Shown here: piece by piece, positions 1 to 7,058 of the stretch
Numbering within the stretch: position 1 is the first letter of the stretch
Layout of the letters: every line of letters begins with the position of its first letter
Origin: Rubrivivax sp.
GTDB lineage: Bacteria > Pseudomonadota > Gammaproteobacteria > Burkholderiales > Burkholderiaceae_C
Reading direction: 5' to 3'
DNA: 7,058 bases
NCBI GenBank assembly: GCA_020851615.1
Contig: JADZCL010000274.1
Location: forward strand, 1 to 7,058
Program-made: the position numbers and the translations under genes
Notes under the pieces: generated by a model
What the model was told of the DNA's origin: nothing
Seen by the model: the letters and a program-made list of their open reading frames with translations, nothing else
Database searches by the model: none

Positions 1-175
1 CGAAGGCGATGGTGTCCAGCGCGATGCCGGCCTTGGGCACGAGCTGGTTCTCCATGCCCTGCGTCGTGCCCAGCCAGCTCAGCGTCCAGCCGCGCGCGGC
101 CAGCTCACGCGCCACCGCCAGCCCGGGAATGATGTGACCGCCGGTGCCCGCAGCCATGATGACGAGGTGGCTCAT
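1..175 (-). CDS. murG: MurG, UDP-GlcNAc:lipid I GlcNAc transferase (N-terminal 58 residues only)
   Basis: Partial gene: the start is inside the window and the rest runs off the left edge. MurG is a membrane-associated GT-B glycosyltransferase that transfers GlcNAc from UDP-GlcNAc to lipid I, giving lipid II, on the inner face of the cytoplasmic membrane. The visible N-terminus reads [18 protein letters not shown], which matches the family's first glycine-rich loop (residues 8-14, with the conserved His14) and the following PGLAVA motif (17-22). A second family match is LGT..GME..LVP at residues 35-47. The usual loop is GGTGGH; here the first Gly is Ala (AGTGGH). The ATG at 175-173 lies 7 bases after the ftsW stop and has a GAGG ribosome site 5 bases upstream, so the start is well supported. 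It is the last gene seen in the dcw run. Identity is very likely; the catalytic C-terminal domain cannot be checked. Confidence 0.95.
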   Translation of the reverse strand, partial: MSHLVIMAAGTGGHIIPGLAVARELAARGWTLSWLGTTQGMENQLVPKAGIALDTIAF

Positions 176-180
176 CTGCG

Positions 181-184
181 CCTC
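181..184 (-). promoter_or_regulatory. Ribosome binding site of murG, overlapping the ftsW stop codon
   Basis: GAGG on the minus strand, 5 bases before the murG ATG. The ftsW stop codon TGA (185-183) supplies the GA of this site, so ribosomes ending ftsW sit on the murG initiation region. This fixes the murG start and suggests translational coupling. Confidence 0.7.
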
Positions 185-1448
185 AGCCCTTGCCGCCGCG
201 CATCAGCGCGCGCGTCTCGCGGTCCACGCGCACGACGAGGGCCAGCGCCACCAGGTTCATCAGGATCGCCGAGCCGCCGTAGCTCATCAGCGGCAGGGTC
301 AAGCCCTTGGTGGGCAGCACACCGAGGTTGACACCCATGTTGATGAAGGCCTGCGCGCCGATCCAGATGCCGATGCCCTGCACCATCAGGCCGGCGAAGA
401 CGCGGTCCAGGGCGATCGCCTGGCGCCCGATCACGAAGATGCGTCGCGTCAGCCAGAAGAAGAGCACGATCACCGTGGCCACCCCCACGAAGCCCAGTTC
501 CTCGCCGATCACCGCCAGCAGGAAGTCGGTGTGCGCCTCGGGCAGGTAGTGCAGCTTCTCGACGCTGGCCCCCAGTCCCTGGCCGAAGAGTTCGCCACGG
601 CCGATCGCGATCAGGCTGTGCACGAGCTGGTAGGCCTTGCCCTGCACGTACTTCGGGTCCCAGGGGTCCAGATAGGCCAGGATGCGCTCGCGGCGCAGGT
701 CGTCGAAGGCGATGATGAGCGCGAACGTCGCCACCACCACCGTGGCGATGAGGAAGAACATGCGCGCGTTGACGCCGCCCAGGAACAGGATGCCCATGGC
801 GATCGCGGCGATGACGATGAAGGCGCCCATGTCGGGCTGGCGCAGCAACAGCAGCCCGATGAAGGCCACGGCCACCGCCATCGGCCAGACGGCGCGGAAG
901 AAGTTCTCCTTCACGTCCATCTTGCGCACCATGTAGCCCGCGGCGTACATCGCGATGGCGAGCTTGGCGAACTCCGCCGGCTGGAAGTTCATGATGCCAA
1001 GCGGGATCCAGCGGCGCGAGAAGTTGACCACCTTGCCGATGCCCGGGATCAGCACCAGCACCAGCAGCACGAGCGCCAGCAGCAGCACCTTGTTGGCGTG
1101 GCGCTCCCAGCCGCGGGCCGGGATCTGCGCCACCGCCAGCGCACAGACCAGGCCGATCGCGATCGACAGCAGGTGGCGGGTGAGGAAGAAGGTTGGCGCA
1201 TAGCGCGCGAACTTGGGGTTGTCGGGCAGCGCCACCGAGGCCGAATAGACCATCACGAGGCCAAAGACCAGCAGCGCCAGCACCACCAGCACGAAGGCGT
1301 GGTCGAAGTCGGCCAGCCGCGTTGCCCGCGCCGCACCGATCTGCTGCCCATCGCGCACCGGCAGGCCGAAGGCGCGGTCACGCAGCGCCCACACGCGCTC
1401 CTTGAGCGCCTGCAGGCTGAGCGGGTGCAGCACGCCCGCGCGCGCCAT
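183..1448 (-). CDS. ftsW: FtsW, septal peptidoglycan glycosyltransferase (SEDS family)
   Basis: FtsW is the division-specific SEDS polymerase that links lipid II into glycan strands at the septum, working with the transpeptidase FtsI (PBP3) in the inner membrane. From the ATG at 1448 the protein has 421 residues, close to the E. coli length of about 414. It has a cytoplasmic N-terminal tail of about 48 residues, then roughly ten hydrophobic segments (first near 51-73, last near 385-407). SEDS motifs seen: RRW (145-147), QPAEFAK (156-162), QPDMG (204-208), PEAHTDF (303-309), GEELGFVG (315-322) and a long block from INMGVN to SYGGSA (369-394). Asp308 in HTDF corresponds to the catalytic aspartate of SEDS enzymes. 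The PEAHTDF form, together with the dcw position between murD and murG, favours FtsW over its paralogue RodA. The murD stop TGA overlaps the ATG by one base (TGATG). A GTG directly upstream (1451-1449) is an alternative start adding one residue. Confidence 0.97.
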   Translation of the reverse strand: MARAGVLHPLSLQALKERVWALRDRAFGLPVRDGQQIGAARATRLADFDHAFVLVVLALLVFGLVMVYSASVALPDNPKFARYAPTFFLTRHLLSIAIGLVCALAVAQIPARGWERHANKVLLLALVLLVLVLIPGIGKVVNFSRRWIPLGIMNFQPAEFAKLAIAMYAAGYMVRKMDVKENFFRAVWPMAVAVAFIGLLLLRQPDMGAFIVIAAIAMGILFLGGVNARMFFLIATVVVATFALIIAFDDLRRERILAYLDPWDPKYVQGKAYQLVHSLIAIGRGELFGQGLGASVEKLHYLPEAHTDFLLAVIGEELGFVGVATVIVLFFWLTRRIFVIGRQAIALDRVFAGLMVQGIGIWIGAQAFINMGVNLGVLPTKGLTLPLMSYGGSAILMNLVALALVVRVDRETRALMRGGKG

Positions 1449-2989
1449 CACGTCATCTCCCCACGCTCGGCCGCCAGCGCCTGCACGGCATCGGCGAAGA
1501 CCGCGGCACGGTGGGCGTAGTCGCGGAACTGGTCGAAGCTCGCGCAGGCTGGGCTCAGCAGCACCGCGTCACCGCGCTGCGCCTGCGCAAAGGACCAGGC
1601 CACCGCAGCAGGCAGGGCGGCGTGCGTGGCCAGCGGCACGCCGCAGTCGGCCAGCACGCGGCCGATCGCCTCGCCGTCGCGCCCGATCAAGGCCACGGCA
1701 CGCGCAAAGCGCGCCACCGGCGCGGCCAGCGGCGTGAAGTCCTGGCCCTTGCCGTCGCCGCCGAGGATCAGCAGCAGGCGGCCCGGCGCATGCTCGGCAC
1801 CCAGCCCCTCAAGCGCAGCCACGGTGGCGCCGACGTTGGTGCCCTTGCTGTCGTCGTAGGCCGCCACACCGTCGATCTGCGCAAGCCACTGCACGCGATG
1901 CGGCTGCCCGGTGAACTCGCGCAGGCCGTGCAGCATGGGCGCCAGTGGCAGGCCGATCGCCGTGGCCAGCGCCAGCGCCGCCAGCGCATTGGCCGCGTTG
2001 TGACGCCCGCGCACGCGCAGCGCGTCGGCGGGCATCAGGCGCTGCAGGTAGATCTCCGCTGGCGCCCCCTTGCCCGGCGCCAGCGTCTCCTCCTGCGGCA
2101 GCGCGCGCACCAGCCAGGCCATGCCGTTCTCGACCACGAGCCCGAAGTCGCCCGGCTGCCGCGGCGCACCCAGGCCGAAGCGCACGACGCGCCGCGCCTG
2201 CACCTGCGGCCTGCCGCGTCCTGCCCGGGCGGGCGCAGCAGCCGGCACCGGCTCGGGCACCAGCGCCTCTGCCCGCGCGTCGTCGCGGTTGATGACCAGC
2301 ACCCCCCGTTGCCCGAAGATGCGCGCCTTGGCCGCAGCGTAGGCGGCCATGTCGCCATGCCAGTCGAGATGATCCTGCGTCAGGTTGAGCAGCGCCGCGG
2401 CCGCGGGTTCGAAGGTCCCCGACAGGTCGGCGAGCTGGAAGCTGGAGAGCTCGAGCACCCAGACCTCGGGCCAGCCGGCGCGCGGCTCATCCAGCATCTG
2501 CCAAAGGCGCTCGAGCAGCGGCGGCATGATGTTGCCGGCCACCGCCACGCGGCGCCCCGCGCGCTCGACCAGCAGCGCGGTCAGGGCCACCGTCGTCGTC
2601 TTGCCGTTGGTGCCGGTGACGGCCAGCAGCTGCGGCGCGTAGTCGGGTGCGAGATCGGCCAGCGCAAGCACGAAGAGGTCCAGCTCGCCCATCACCGCGA
2701 TGCCGGCGGCGCGCGCGGCGGCCAGCAGCGGCGCGATGCGCGCATCCTGCGGCGCCAGGCCCGGGCTCTTGAGCACCAGGTGCACGCCCGCGGGCAGCGC
2801 CGCCGGCAGTTCCCCGCAGACGAGTTGCAGCTGCGGCCGCTCGGCCTGCAGTTCAGCCGCGTGGGGCGGCTGCGCGCGCGTGTCCCAGACCTGCACCGCG
2901 GCCCCGTGGCGCGCGCACCAGCGCGCCATCGCCAGCCCCGATTCACCGAGGCCGAGCACGAGGACAGCGCGATCTTGCAGGAAGCGCAT
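1448..2989 (-). CDS. murD: MurD, UDP-N-acetylmuramoyl-L-alanine--D-glutamate ligase
   Basis: Cytoplasmic ATP-dependent ligase adding D-glutamate to UDP-MurNAc-L-Ala. The 513-residue protein shows all three Mur-ligase domains. The N-terminal nucleotide-binding fold begins with [10 protein letters not shown] (11-20). The central ATPase domain carries the P-loop TGTNGKTT (125-132), SSFQL (182-186) and DHLDWHGDM (206-214). Lys221, in AAAKARIF, aligns with the carbamylated lysine of E. coli MurD (Lys198). The junction [12 protein letters not shown] is at 327-338. The C-terminal domain has YDDSKGTN (378-385), [10 protein letters not shown] (409-418) and [12 protein letters not shown] (477-488). It is about 75 residues longer than the E. 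coli enzyme (438). Most of the excess lies between about 238 and 320, including a Pro/Ala/Arg-rich stretch (245-268). I recall similar long forms in Burkholderiales. The ATG at 2989 follows the mraY stop by 7 bases with GAGG properly spaced; ftsW overlaps the stop codon. Confidence 0.98.
   Translation of the reverse strand: MRFLQDRAVLVLGLGESGLAMARWCARHGAAVQVWDTRAQPPHAAELQAERPQLQLVCGELPAALPAGVHLVLKSPGLAPQDARIAPLLAAARAAGIAVMGELDLFVLALADLAPDYAPQLLAVTGTNGKTTTVALTALLVERAGRRVAVAGNIMPPLLERLWQMLDEPRAGWPEVWVLELSSFQLADLSGTFEPAAAALLNLTQDHLDWHGDMAAYAAAKARIFGQRGVLVINRDDARAEALVPEPVPAAAPARAGRGRPQVQARRVVRFGLGAPRQPGDFGLVVENGMAWLVRALPQEETLAPGKGAPAEIYLQRLMPADALRVRGRHNAANALAALALATAIGLPLAPMLHGLREFTGQPHRVQWLAQIDGVAAYDDSKGTNVGATVAALEGLGAEHAPGRLLLILGGDGKGQDFTPLAAPVARFARAVALIGRDGEAIGRVLADCGVPLATHAALPAAVAWSFAQAQRGDAVLLSPACASFDQFRDYAHRAAVFADAVQALAAERGEMT
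1457..1462 (-). promoter_or_regulatory. Ribosome binding site of ftsW inside the end of murD
   Basis: GGGGAG on the minus strand, within the last codons of murD. It lies 8 bases before the ATG at 1448 and 5 bases before the GTG at 1451, so spacing permits either start. ATG is preferred because it is the stronger start codon. Confidence 0.6.
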
Positions 2990-2994
2990 GCCGG

Positions 2995-2998
2995 CCTC
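2995..2998 (-). promoter_or_regulatory. Ribosome binding site of murD, overlapping the mraY stop codon
   Basis: GAGG on the minus strand, 5 bases before the murD ATG. Its GA comes from the mraY stop TGA (2999-2997). The arrangement, TGAGG then five bases then ATG, is the same as at the ftsW/murG junction. Confidence 0.7.
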
Positions 2999-4178
2999 AG
3001 CGCAGTTTCAGGCTCGCCAGGCCGACCAGGCACAGCAGCATGGTGATGATCCAGAAGCGCACGACGATCTGCGTCTCGGTCCAGCCCTTCTTCTCGTAGT
3101 GGTGGTGCAAGGGCGCCATCAGGAAGATGCGCCGGCCCTCGCCGTGGCGCCGGCGCGTGTACTTGAACCAGGCCACCTGCAGCAGTACCGACAGCGCCTC
3201 GGCCACGAACACGCCACCCATGATGCCCAGCACGATCTCCTGCCGCGTGATGACAGCAATGGTGCCCAGCGCCCCACCGAGCGCGAGCGCGCCCACGTCG
3301 CCCATGAAGACCTGCGCCGGGTTGGCGTTGAACCACAGGAAGGCCAGGCCCGCTCCGGCCATCGCCGCGCAGAAGACCAGCAGCTCCCCAGCCCCCGGAA
3401 TGTGCGGGAAGAGCAGGTAGCGCGAGTAGTCGGCGCGCCCGACGATGTAGGCAAACACGCCCAGCGCCGAGCCGACCATCACCACCGGCATGATGGCCAG
3501 GCCGTCCAGCCCGTCGGTGAAGTTCACGGCGTTGCTCGCGCCGACGATCACGAACCAGCTCAGCACGATGAAGCCCAGCACGCCCAGCGGATAGCTCACG
3601 GTCTTGAAGAAGGGCACGAGCAGGTCCGCGCGCGGTGGCAGGGCCGTCGAGAAGCCGCTGCTCACCCAGCGCAGGAAGAGCTCGAACACGCGCACGTTGC
3701 TCGTCTCGGCCACGCTGAAGGCCAGGTACAGCGACGCGACCAGGCCGATCAGGCTCTGCCAGAAGAACTTCTCGCGGCTGCGCATGCCCTCGGGGTCCTT
3801 GTTGACGACCTTGCGCCAGTCGTCGACCCAGCCGATGGCACCAAAGCCGAAGGTCACCAGCATCACCACCCAGACGAAGCGGTTGCTCCAGTCGAACCAG
3901 AGCACGGTCGAGACGCCGATGCCGATGAGCACCAGCACGCCACCCATGGTCGGCGTGTTGCGCTTGCCCAGGTGCGCCTGCACGCCGTACTCGCGGATGG
4001 GCTGGCCGATCTTCATCGCCGTCAGGCGGCGGATCACCCAGGGGCCGAAGGCCAGCCCAATGAGCAGCGCCGTCAGCGCCGCCAGCACCGAGCGAAAGGT
4101 CAGGTACTGGATGACGCGCAGGAAGCCCAGGTGCTCGGGGTAGAGCCCCATCAGGTATTGCGACAGGCTAAGCAGCAT
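2997..4178 (-). CDS. mraY: MraY, phospho-N-acetylmuramoyl-pentapeptide-transferase
   Basis: Polytopic inner-membrane enzyme that transfers phospho-MurNAc-pentapeptide from the UDP precursor to undecaprenyl phosphate, making lipid I. The 393-residue protein contains the family's Mg-dependent active-site residues. Asp119-Asp120 are in GWVDDWRK, Asp222 and Asp225 in [13 protein letters not shown], Asp294 in FMGDVGAL, and the triple histidine is at 358-360 in [12 protein letters not shown]. Around ten hydrophobic segments are visible, and the C-terminus ends GLASLKLR, close to E. coli (GLATLKVR). Compared with E. coli (360 residues) there is an extra segment of about 25 residues at roughly 155-185, before [13 protein letters not shown]. 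There is also a small insertion near [10 protein letters not shown] (341-350). The start overlaps the end of murF by 11 bases and has a perfect AGGAGG six bases upstream. The family usually has NLTDGLDG; here Phe220 replaces Leu. Confidence 0.98.
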   Translation of the reverse strand: MLLSLSQYLMGLYPEHLGFLRVIQYLTFRSVLAALTALLIGLAFGPWVIRRLTAMKIGQPIREYGVQAHLGKRNTPTMGGVLVLIGIGVSTVLWFDWSNRFVWVVMLVTFGFGAIGWVDDWRKVVNKDPEGMRSREKFFWQSLIGLVASLYLAFSVAETSNVRVFELFLRWVSSGFSTALPPRADLLVPFFKTVSYPLGVLGFIVLSWFVIVGASNAVNFTDGLDGLAIMPVVMVGSALGVFAYIVGRADYSRYLLFPHIPGAGELLVFCAAMAGAGLAFLWFNANPAQVFMGDVGALALGGALGTIAVITRQEIVLGIMGGVFVAEALSVLLQVAWFKYTRRRHGEGRRIFLMAPLHHHYEKKGWTETQIVVRFWIITMLLCLVGLASLKLR

Positions 4179-5565
4179 GGGCGTCCTCCTGTCCTTGGCC
4201 GGCTGCGCCGAGCGCGCCCACGACGCGCTCCATGCGCGCCGAACGCGAGCCTTTCACCAGCAGTGCGCGTGCCGCCGGGCCCTGCGCGCGCAGCGCCGCC
4301 AGCAGGCCGTCCATGTCCTGGAAATGGCGGCCGCCGCAGGCCCGCGCCGTGTGCAGTGCAAGCCGGCCGCAGGTCCACACCGACTCGATGCCGCGCGCAG
4401 CGGCGTGGTGGCCGACCTCGGCGTGGAACTGCGGCCCCTGCGCGCCGACCTCGGCCATGTCGCCCAGCAGCAGCCAGCGCGGGCCGGGCAGGTCGGCCAG
4501 CACGTCGATCGCCGCCAGCACCGAGTCAGGGTTGGCGTTGTAGCTGTCGTCGACCAGTGTCGCGGCCTGCCCCTGCCAGGTGATGCGGCTGCTGCGGCTG
4601 CGCCCGGCCACCGGCACGAACGCCGCCAGCCCCTGCGCCACCGCGTCAGCGGGCGCCCCCAGCGCGAGCGCCGCGGCGGCCGCGGCGACTGCGTTCTTCG
4701 CGTTGTGGCGGCCGGCGATGGCCACCGTCGTCTCGATCCGCCCCGGTGCGGCATCGATCCCGAGCTGCCAGCGCTCGCCGGCCCAGTGCGCGCGCCCGCA
4801 GACGTCGGCCTGGCCCTCGAGTGCGAAGCTGCAGACGCGCCGCGGCGCAGCCAGCGTGCGCCACAGCGCGGTGCCCGGGTCGTCGGCCGGGAACACAGCC
4901 ACGCCGTCGGCGGGCAGGGCCTCGAACAGCGCCCCGTTCTCGCGTGCCACCGCCTGCAGGCCAGGCAGGAACTCCTGGTGTTCGCGCTGCGTGTTGTTGA
5001 CAAGCGCCACCTGCGCCGCGGTGATGCGCGCAAGCTGCGCGATCTCGCCGACGTGGTTGGTGCCCAGCTCGACCACGCCCACGCGGTGCGTCAGCTCCGG
5101 CGTCGCACGCAGGCGCAGCAGGGTCAGCGGCACGCCGATGTGGTTGTTGAAGTTGCCCTGCGTGGCGAGTGCCGCCTCGCCCATCCAGGCGCGCAGGATG
5201 CAGGCCAGCATCTGCGTCACCGTCGTCTTGCCGTTGCTGCCGGCCACGGCGACCAGCCGCACCGGCATGGTCGCCCGCCAGGCGGCCGCCAGCGCCTGCA
5301 GCGCCGCCAGTGCATCAGCCACCTGCAGGCCCGGCAAGCCGCATGCCGCGATCCCGCGCTCGGCCAGCACGGCCGTGGCGCCGGCCTCACGCGCCTGCGC
5401 GAGAAAGTCGTGCGCATCGAAGCGTGCGCCCTTGAGGGCGACGAAGAGGTCACCCGGCTGCAGCGTGCGCGTGTCCGTGTGCACGCGCGTGATGCGCGTG
5501 GCACCGTCACCATGCAGCACCGCGGCACCCGCCAGCAGATCACGCGCCTGCTGCAGCGTCAGCAT
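4168..5565 (-). CDS. murF: MurF, UDP-N-acetylmuramoyl-tripeptide--D-alanyl-D-alanine ligase
   Basis: Cytoplasmic ATP-dependent ligase that adds D-Ala-D-Ala to UDP-MurNAc-tripeptide, completing the soluble pentapeptide precursor. The protein has 465 residues, similar to E. coli MurF (about 452). Seen in order: a substrate-binding N-terminal domain with [18 protein letters not shown] (29-46), P-loop AGSNGKTT (108-115), [14 protein letters not shown] (137-150), [10 protein letters not shown] (166-175), [10 protein letters not shown] (190-199), [11 protein letters not shown] (285-295), [11 protein letters not shown] (338-348), [10 protein letters not shown] (365-374) and [11 protein letters not shown] (436-446). 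The reading frame stays open upstream to about 6204, but that part is a shadow of murE. The [11 protein letters not shown] start at 5565 is chosen because it begins the recognisable MurF fold and has GGAGG seven bases upstream. It overlaps murE by 7 bases (ATGCTGA) and mraY by 11. It is the only complete gene here ending in TAG rather than TGA. Confidence 0.98.
   Translation of the reverse strand: MLTLQQARDLLAGAAVLHGDGATRITRVHTDTRTLQPGDLFVALKGARFDAHDFLAQAREAGATAVLAERGIAACGLPGLQVADALAALQALAAAWRATMPVRLVAVAGSNGKTTVTQMLACILRAWMGEAALATQGNFNNHIGVPLTLLRLRATPELTHRVGVVELGTNHVGEIAQLARITAAQVALVNNTQREHQEFLPGLQAVARENGALFEALPADGVAVFPADDPGTALWRTLAAPRRVCSFALEGQADVCGRAHWAGERWQLGIDAAPGRIETTVAIAGRHNAKNAVAAAAAALALGAPADAVAQGLAAFVPVAGRSRSSRITWQGQAATLVDDSYNANPDSVLAAIDVLADLPGPRWLLLGDMAEVGAQGPQFHAEVGHHAAARGIESVWTCGRLALHTARACGGRHFQDMDGLLAALRAQGPAARALLVKGSRSARMERVVGALGAAGQGQEDAHAA
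4185..4190 (-). promoter_or_regulatory. Strong ribosome binding site of mraY inside the end of murF
   Basis: AGGAGG on the minus strand, a full consensus Shine-Dalgarno sequence, six bases before the mraY ATG (4178) and within murF codons. By eye it is the strongest such site in the window and fixes the mraY start in spite of the 11-base overlap with murF. Confidence 0.8.
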
Positions 5566-7058
5566 GCTGGGCCCTCCGCCGCCACGCGCCGGCGCAGCGC
5601 GGCGCGTGCCACGGCCACGTCGTGGAAGGGCCGCTTGACGCCGGCGATCTCCTGCTCGGCCTCGTGCCCCTTGCCGGCAATCAGCACCACGTCGGGGGCC
5701 GCCGCGCGCGCCAGCGCAGCGCCGATCGCGTCGGCGCGGTCCTCGATCACCGCCGGCGCCGCGTGCGCGGCCACCTCGTGCATGCCGGTCAGGATCTGCG
5801 CCAGGATGAGCGCTGGCGCTTCGTTGCGCGGGTTGTCGCTGGTGAGCACCACCTCGTCGGCCAGGCGCTCGGCGATGGCCCCCATCAGCGGGCGCTTGCT
5901 GGCATCGCGGTTGCCACCGCAGCCGAACACGCACCACAGGCGCCCGCCACGCGCGGTGGCCACGGGGCGCAGCGCCCGCAGGACCTGCTCCAGCGCATCG
6001 GGTGTGTGCGCGTAGTCGACGAGGACCAGCGGTTGGCCCGCCGCACCCTCGTCGGCCCGCTCGAGTCTTCCGGGCACCGGCGCCAGGCGCGGCAACACGC
6101 TGGCGATGTCGGCCAGCGCAAAGCCCAGCGCCCGCAGCGCAGCCGCCACCAGCAGCAGGTTGTCGACGTTGTAGTCGCCCACCAGCGGGCTCGTCAGCCG
6201 GCACGCCGCATCGCCCTCGACGAGCGTGAAGGCGATGCCGCCGCGGGTGTGCAAGAGGTCGCGGGCACGCAGCCGCGTGGGGCCCGAGCGTGAAACGGTC
6301 CAGAGATCGAGCGCGCGCGCGCGCAGCGCCGCGGCCAGGCGCTCACCGTGGGCGTCGTCGACGTTGACGACCGCCGCACGCAGACCCGGCCAGTCGAAGA
6401 GCGCGCGCTTGGCGGCCCAGTAGGCGTGCATGCTGCCGTGGAAGTCGAGATGGTCGCGCGTGAAGTTGGTGAACAGCGCCACCGCGATGTGCAGGCCGGC
6501 CAGGCGCTGCTCGACGAGGCCGATCGACGAGGCTTCGATCGCGCAGGCGCGGCAGCCGCGCTTGACGAAGTCGGCCAGCGCAGCCTGCAGCGTCAGCGGG
6601 TCGGGCGTGGTCAGCCCGCTGGACGCCAGCGCGGCGCCGGGCTCGCCGATTCCCAGGGTGCCGACCACGCCGGCCCGCACGCCCAGCATGGCCAGCGCCT
6701 GCGCGGCAAACCAGGTGGTCGAGGTCTTGCCGTTGGTGCCGGTGCTGGCGATCACGTCCAGGTGCGCACTGGGCTCGCCGTGGAACTCGGCAGCGATGGG
6801 GCCGGCCGCGGCCTTCAGACCCACCAGCGCCGCCACGCGCGGGTCGGCCAGACCGAAGGCCTGTACCCCGTCAGCCTCGACCAGGCAGGCCGCGGCGCCG
6901 GCAGCGAGAGCCTGCGGCACGAAGCGGCGGGCGTCGGCGGCATGCCCCGGCCAGGCGACGAAGCCCTCGCCGGCCTGCACCCGCCGGCTGTCGCTGCGCA
7001 GCGCGGTGCAGCCGCGCGCCTGCACGAAGCGCAGGGCGTCGGCCGGTGTCGCGAGCAG
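5559..7058 (-). CDS. murE: MurE, UDP-N-acetylmuramoyl-L-alanyl-D-glutamate--2,6-diaminopimelate ligase (N-terminus off window)
   Basis: Cytoplasmic ATP-dependent ligase adding meso-diaminopimelate to UDP-MurNAc-L-Ala-D-Glu. The frame is open to the window edge and gives 499 residues; probably only about ten N-terminal residues are missing, as the family begins shortly before the LATPADALRFV-like segment. Numbering from the first visible residue: SDSR substrate motif (22-25), P-loop TGTNGKTS (106-113), TTPDPLTLQ (150-158), EASSIGLVEQR, and DHLDFHGSM. Lys217, in YWAAKRALF, matches the carbamylated lysine of E. coli (Lys224). Then come GDYNVDNLL (294-302), DYAHTPDALE (348-357), GCGGNRDASKRPLMG (379-393), DNPR (408-411) and GKGHE (462-466). 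DNPR is the signature of diaminopimelate-adding rather than lysine-adding MurE, indicating a Gram-negative-type wall. A GTG at 7025 could be mistaken for the start, but the upstream codons continue homologous-looking MurE sequence. The stop overlaps the murF start by 7 bases. Confidence 0.97.
   Translation of the reverse strand: MLATPADALRFVQARGCTALRSDSRRVQAGEGFVAWPGHAADARRFVPQALAAGAAACLVEADGVQAFGLADPRVAALVGLKAAAGPIAAEFHGEPSAHLDVIASTGTNGKTSTTWFAAQALAMLGVRAGVVGTLGIGEPGAALASSGLTTPDPLTLQAALADFVKRGCRACAIEASSIGLVEQRLAGLHIAVALFTNFTRDHLDFHGSMHAYWAAKRALFDWPGLRAAVVNVDDAHGERLAAALRARALDLWTVSRSGPTRLRARDLLHTRGGIAFTLVEGDAACRLTSPLVGDYNVDNLLLVAAALRALGFALADIASVLPRLAPVPGRLERADEGAAGQPLVLVDYAHTPDALEQVLRALRPVATARGGRLWCVFGCGGNRDASKRPLMGAIAERLADEVVLTSDNPRNEAPALILAQILTGMHEVAAHAAPAVIEDRADAIGAALARAAAPDVVLIAGKGHEAEQEIAGVKRPFHDVAVARAALRRRVAAEGPAC
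5573..5577 (-). promoter_or_regulatory. Ribosome binding site of murF inside the end of murE
   Basis: GGAGG on the minus strand, seven bases before the ATG at 5565. It decides the murF start against the long open extension of the same frame into murE. Confidence 0.75.

Noticed and set aside
183..1448. RodA instead of FtsW for the SEDS gene
   Set aside because: Position between murD and murG, the long cytoplasmic N-terminal tail and the PEAHTDF motif favour FtsW; RodA usually has PERHTDF-type sequence and sits beside mrdA/PBP2.
5559..5565. Possible murE-murF fusion
   Set aside because: murE has a TGA stop at 5561-5559, and murF starts in another frame with its own ribosome site, so they are separate overlapping genes.
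144..6015. Very long open frames on the plus strand (144-1520, 1511-3046, 2700-4583, 4177-6015) covering nearly the whole window
   Set aside because: They lie opposite recognised essential genes, read as Arg/Ala/His/Gln-rich or otherwise unstructured sequence with no familiar motifs, and follow the lack of antisense stop codons expected at this GC content.
5566..6204. N-terminal extension of the murF frame giving a 678-residue protein
   Set aside because: The extra part is an out-of-frame reading of murE with low-complexity Gly/Ala/Arg composition. MurF similarity and a good ribosome site begin at the ATG at 5565.
7023..7025. GTG at 7025 as the murE start
   Set aside because: The frame stays open to the window edge and the upstream codons give LLATPADALRF, which looks like the usual MurE N-terminal region. 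The true start is off the window.
1..7058. Mobile elements, CRISPR arrays, tRNA or rRNA genes, terminators and internal promoters
   Set aside because: Almost every base is in one of six recognised coding regions and no gap exceeds 7 bases. I saw no direct-repeat arrays, inverted terminal repeats or hairpin plus T-tract structures.

Overview
The window is an ordinary, tightly packed stretch of the division and cell wall (dcw) gene cluster, read entirely from the minus strand. In transcription order (high to low coordinate) it holds murE (5' end off the window), murF, mraY, murD, ftsW and murG (3' part off the window). This is the classical dcw order. I see no other genes, RNAs, mobile elements, repeats of note or CRISPR arrays.

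The DNA is very GC-rich (by eye roughly 70 %), with strong G/C third-position bias. The proteins are of the Gram-negative meso-diaminopimelate type: MurE carries a DNPR motif. Several traits resemble betaproteobacteria of the order Burkholderiales: a MurD of about 513 residues with a mid-protein insertion, a MraY of about 393 residues with an extra segment before the motif LVPFF, and a MurG starting with [12 protein letters not shown]. The order-level assignment is inference from remembered family features, not a database result.

Layout on the minus strand: 7058-5559 murE (partial), 5565-4168 murF, 4178-2997 mraY, 2989-1448 murD, 1448-183 ftsW, 175-1 murG (partial). No gap exceeds 7 bases. 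Three junctions overlap (7, 11 and 1 base) and two are 7-base gaps in which the stop codon is part of the next gene's Shine-Dalgarno sequence (TGAGG). This points to one transcript with translational coupling throughout. No promoter or terminator is visible inside the window.

The genes form a linear pathway. MurD, MurE and MurF successively add D-glutamate, meso-diaminopimelate and D-Ala-D-Ala to the cytoplasmic UDP-MurNAc precursor. MraY moves the finished phospho-MurNAc-pentapeptide onto undecaprenyl phosphate (lipid I), MurG adds GlcNAc (lipid II), and FtsW polymerises lipid II at the septum. All catalytic motifs I looked for are present. I did not find a novel system here; the findings are minor points on start sites, coupling and lineage-specific insertions.
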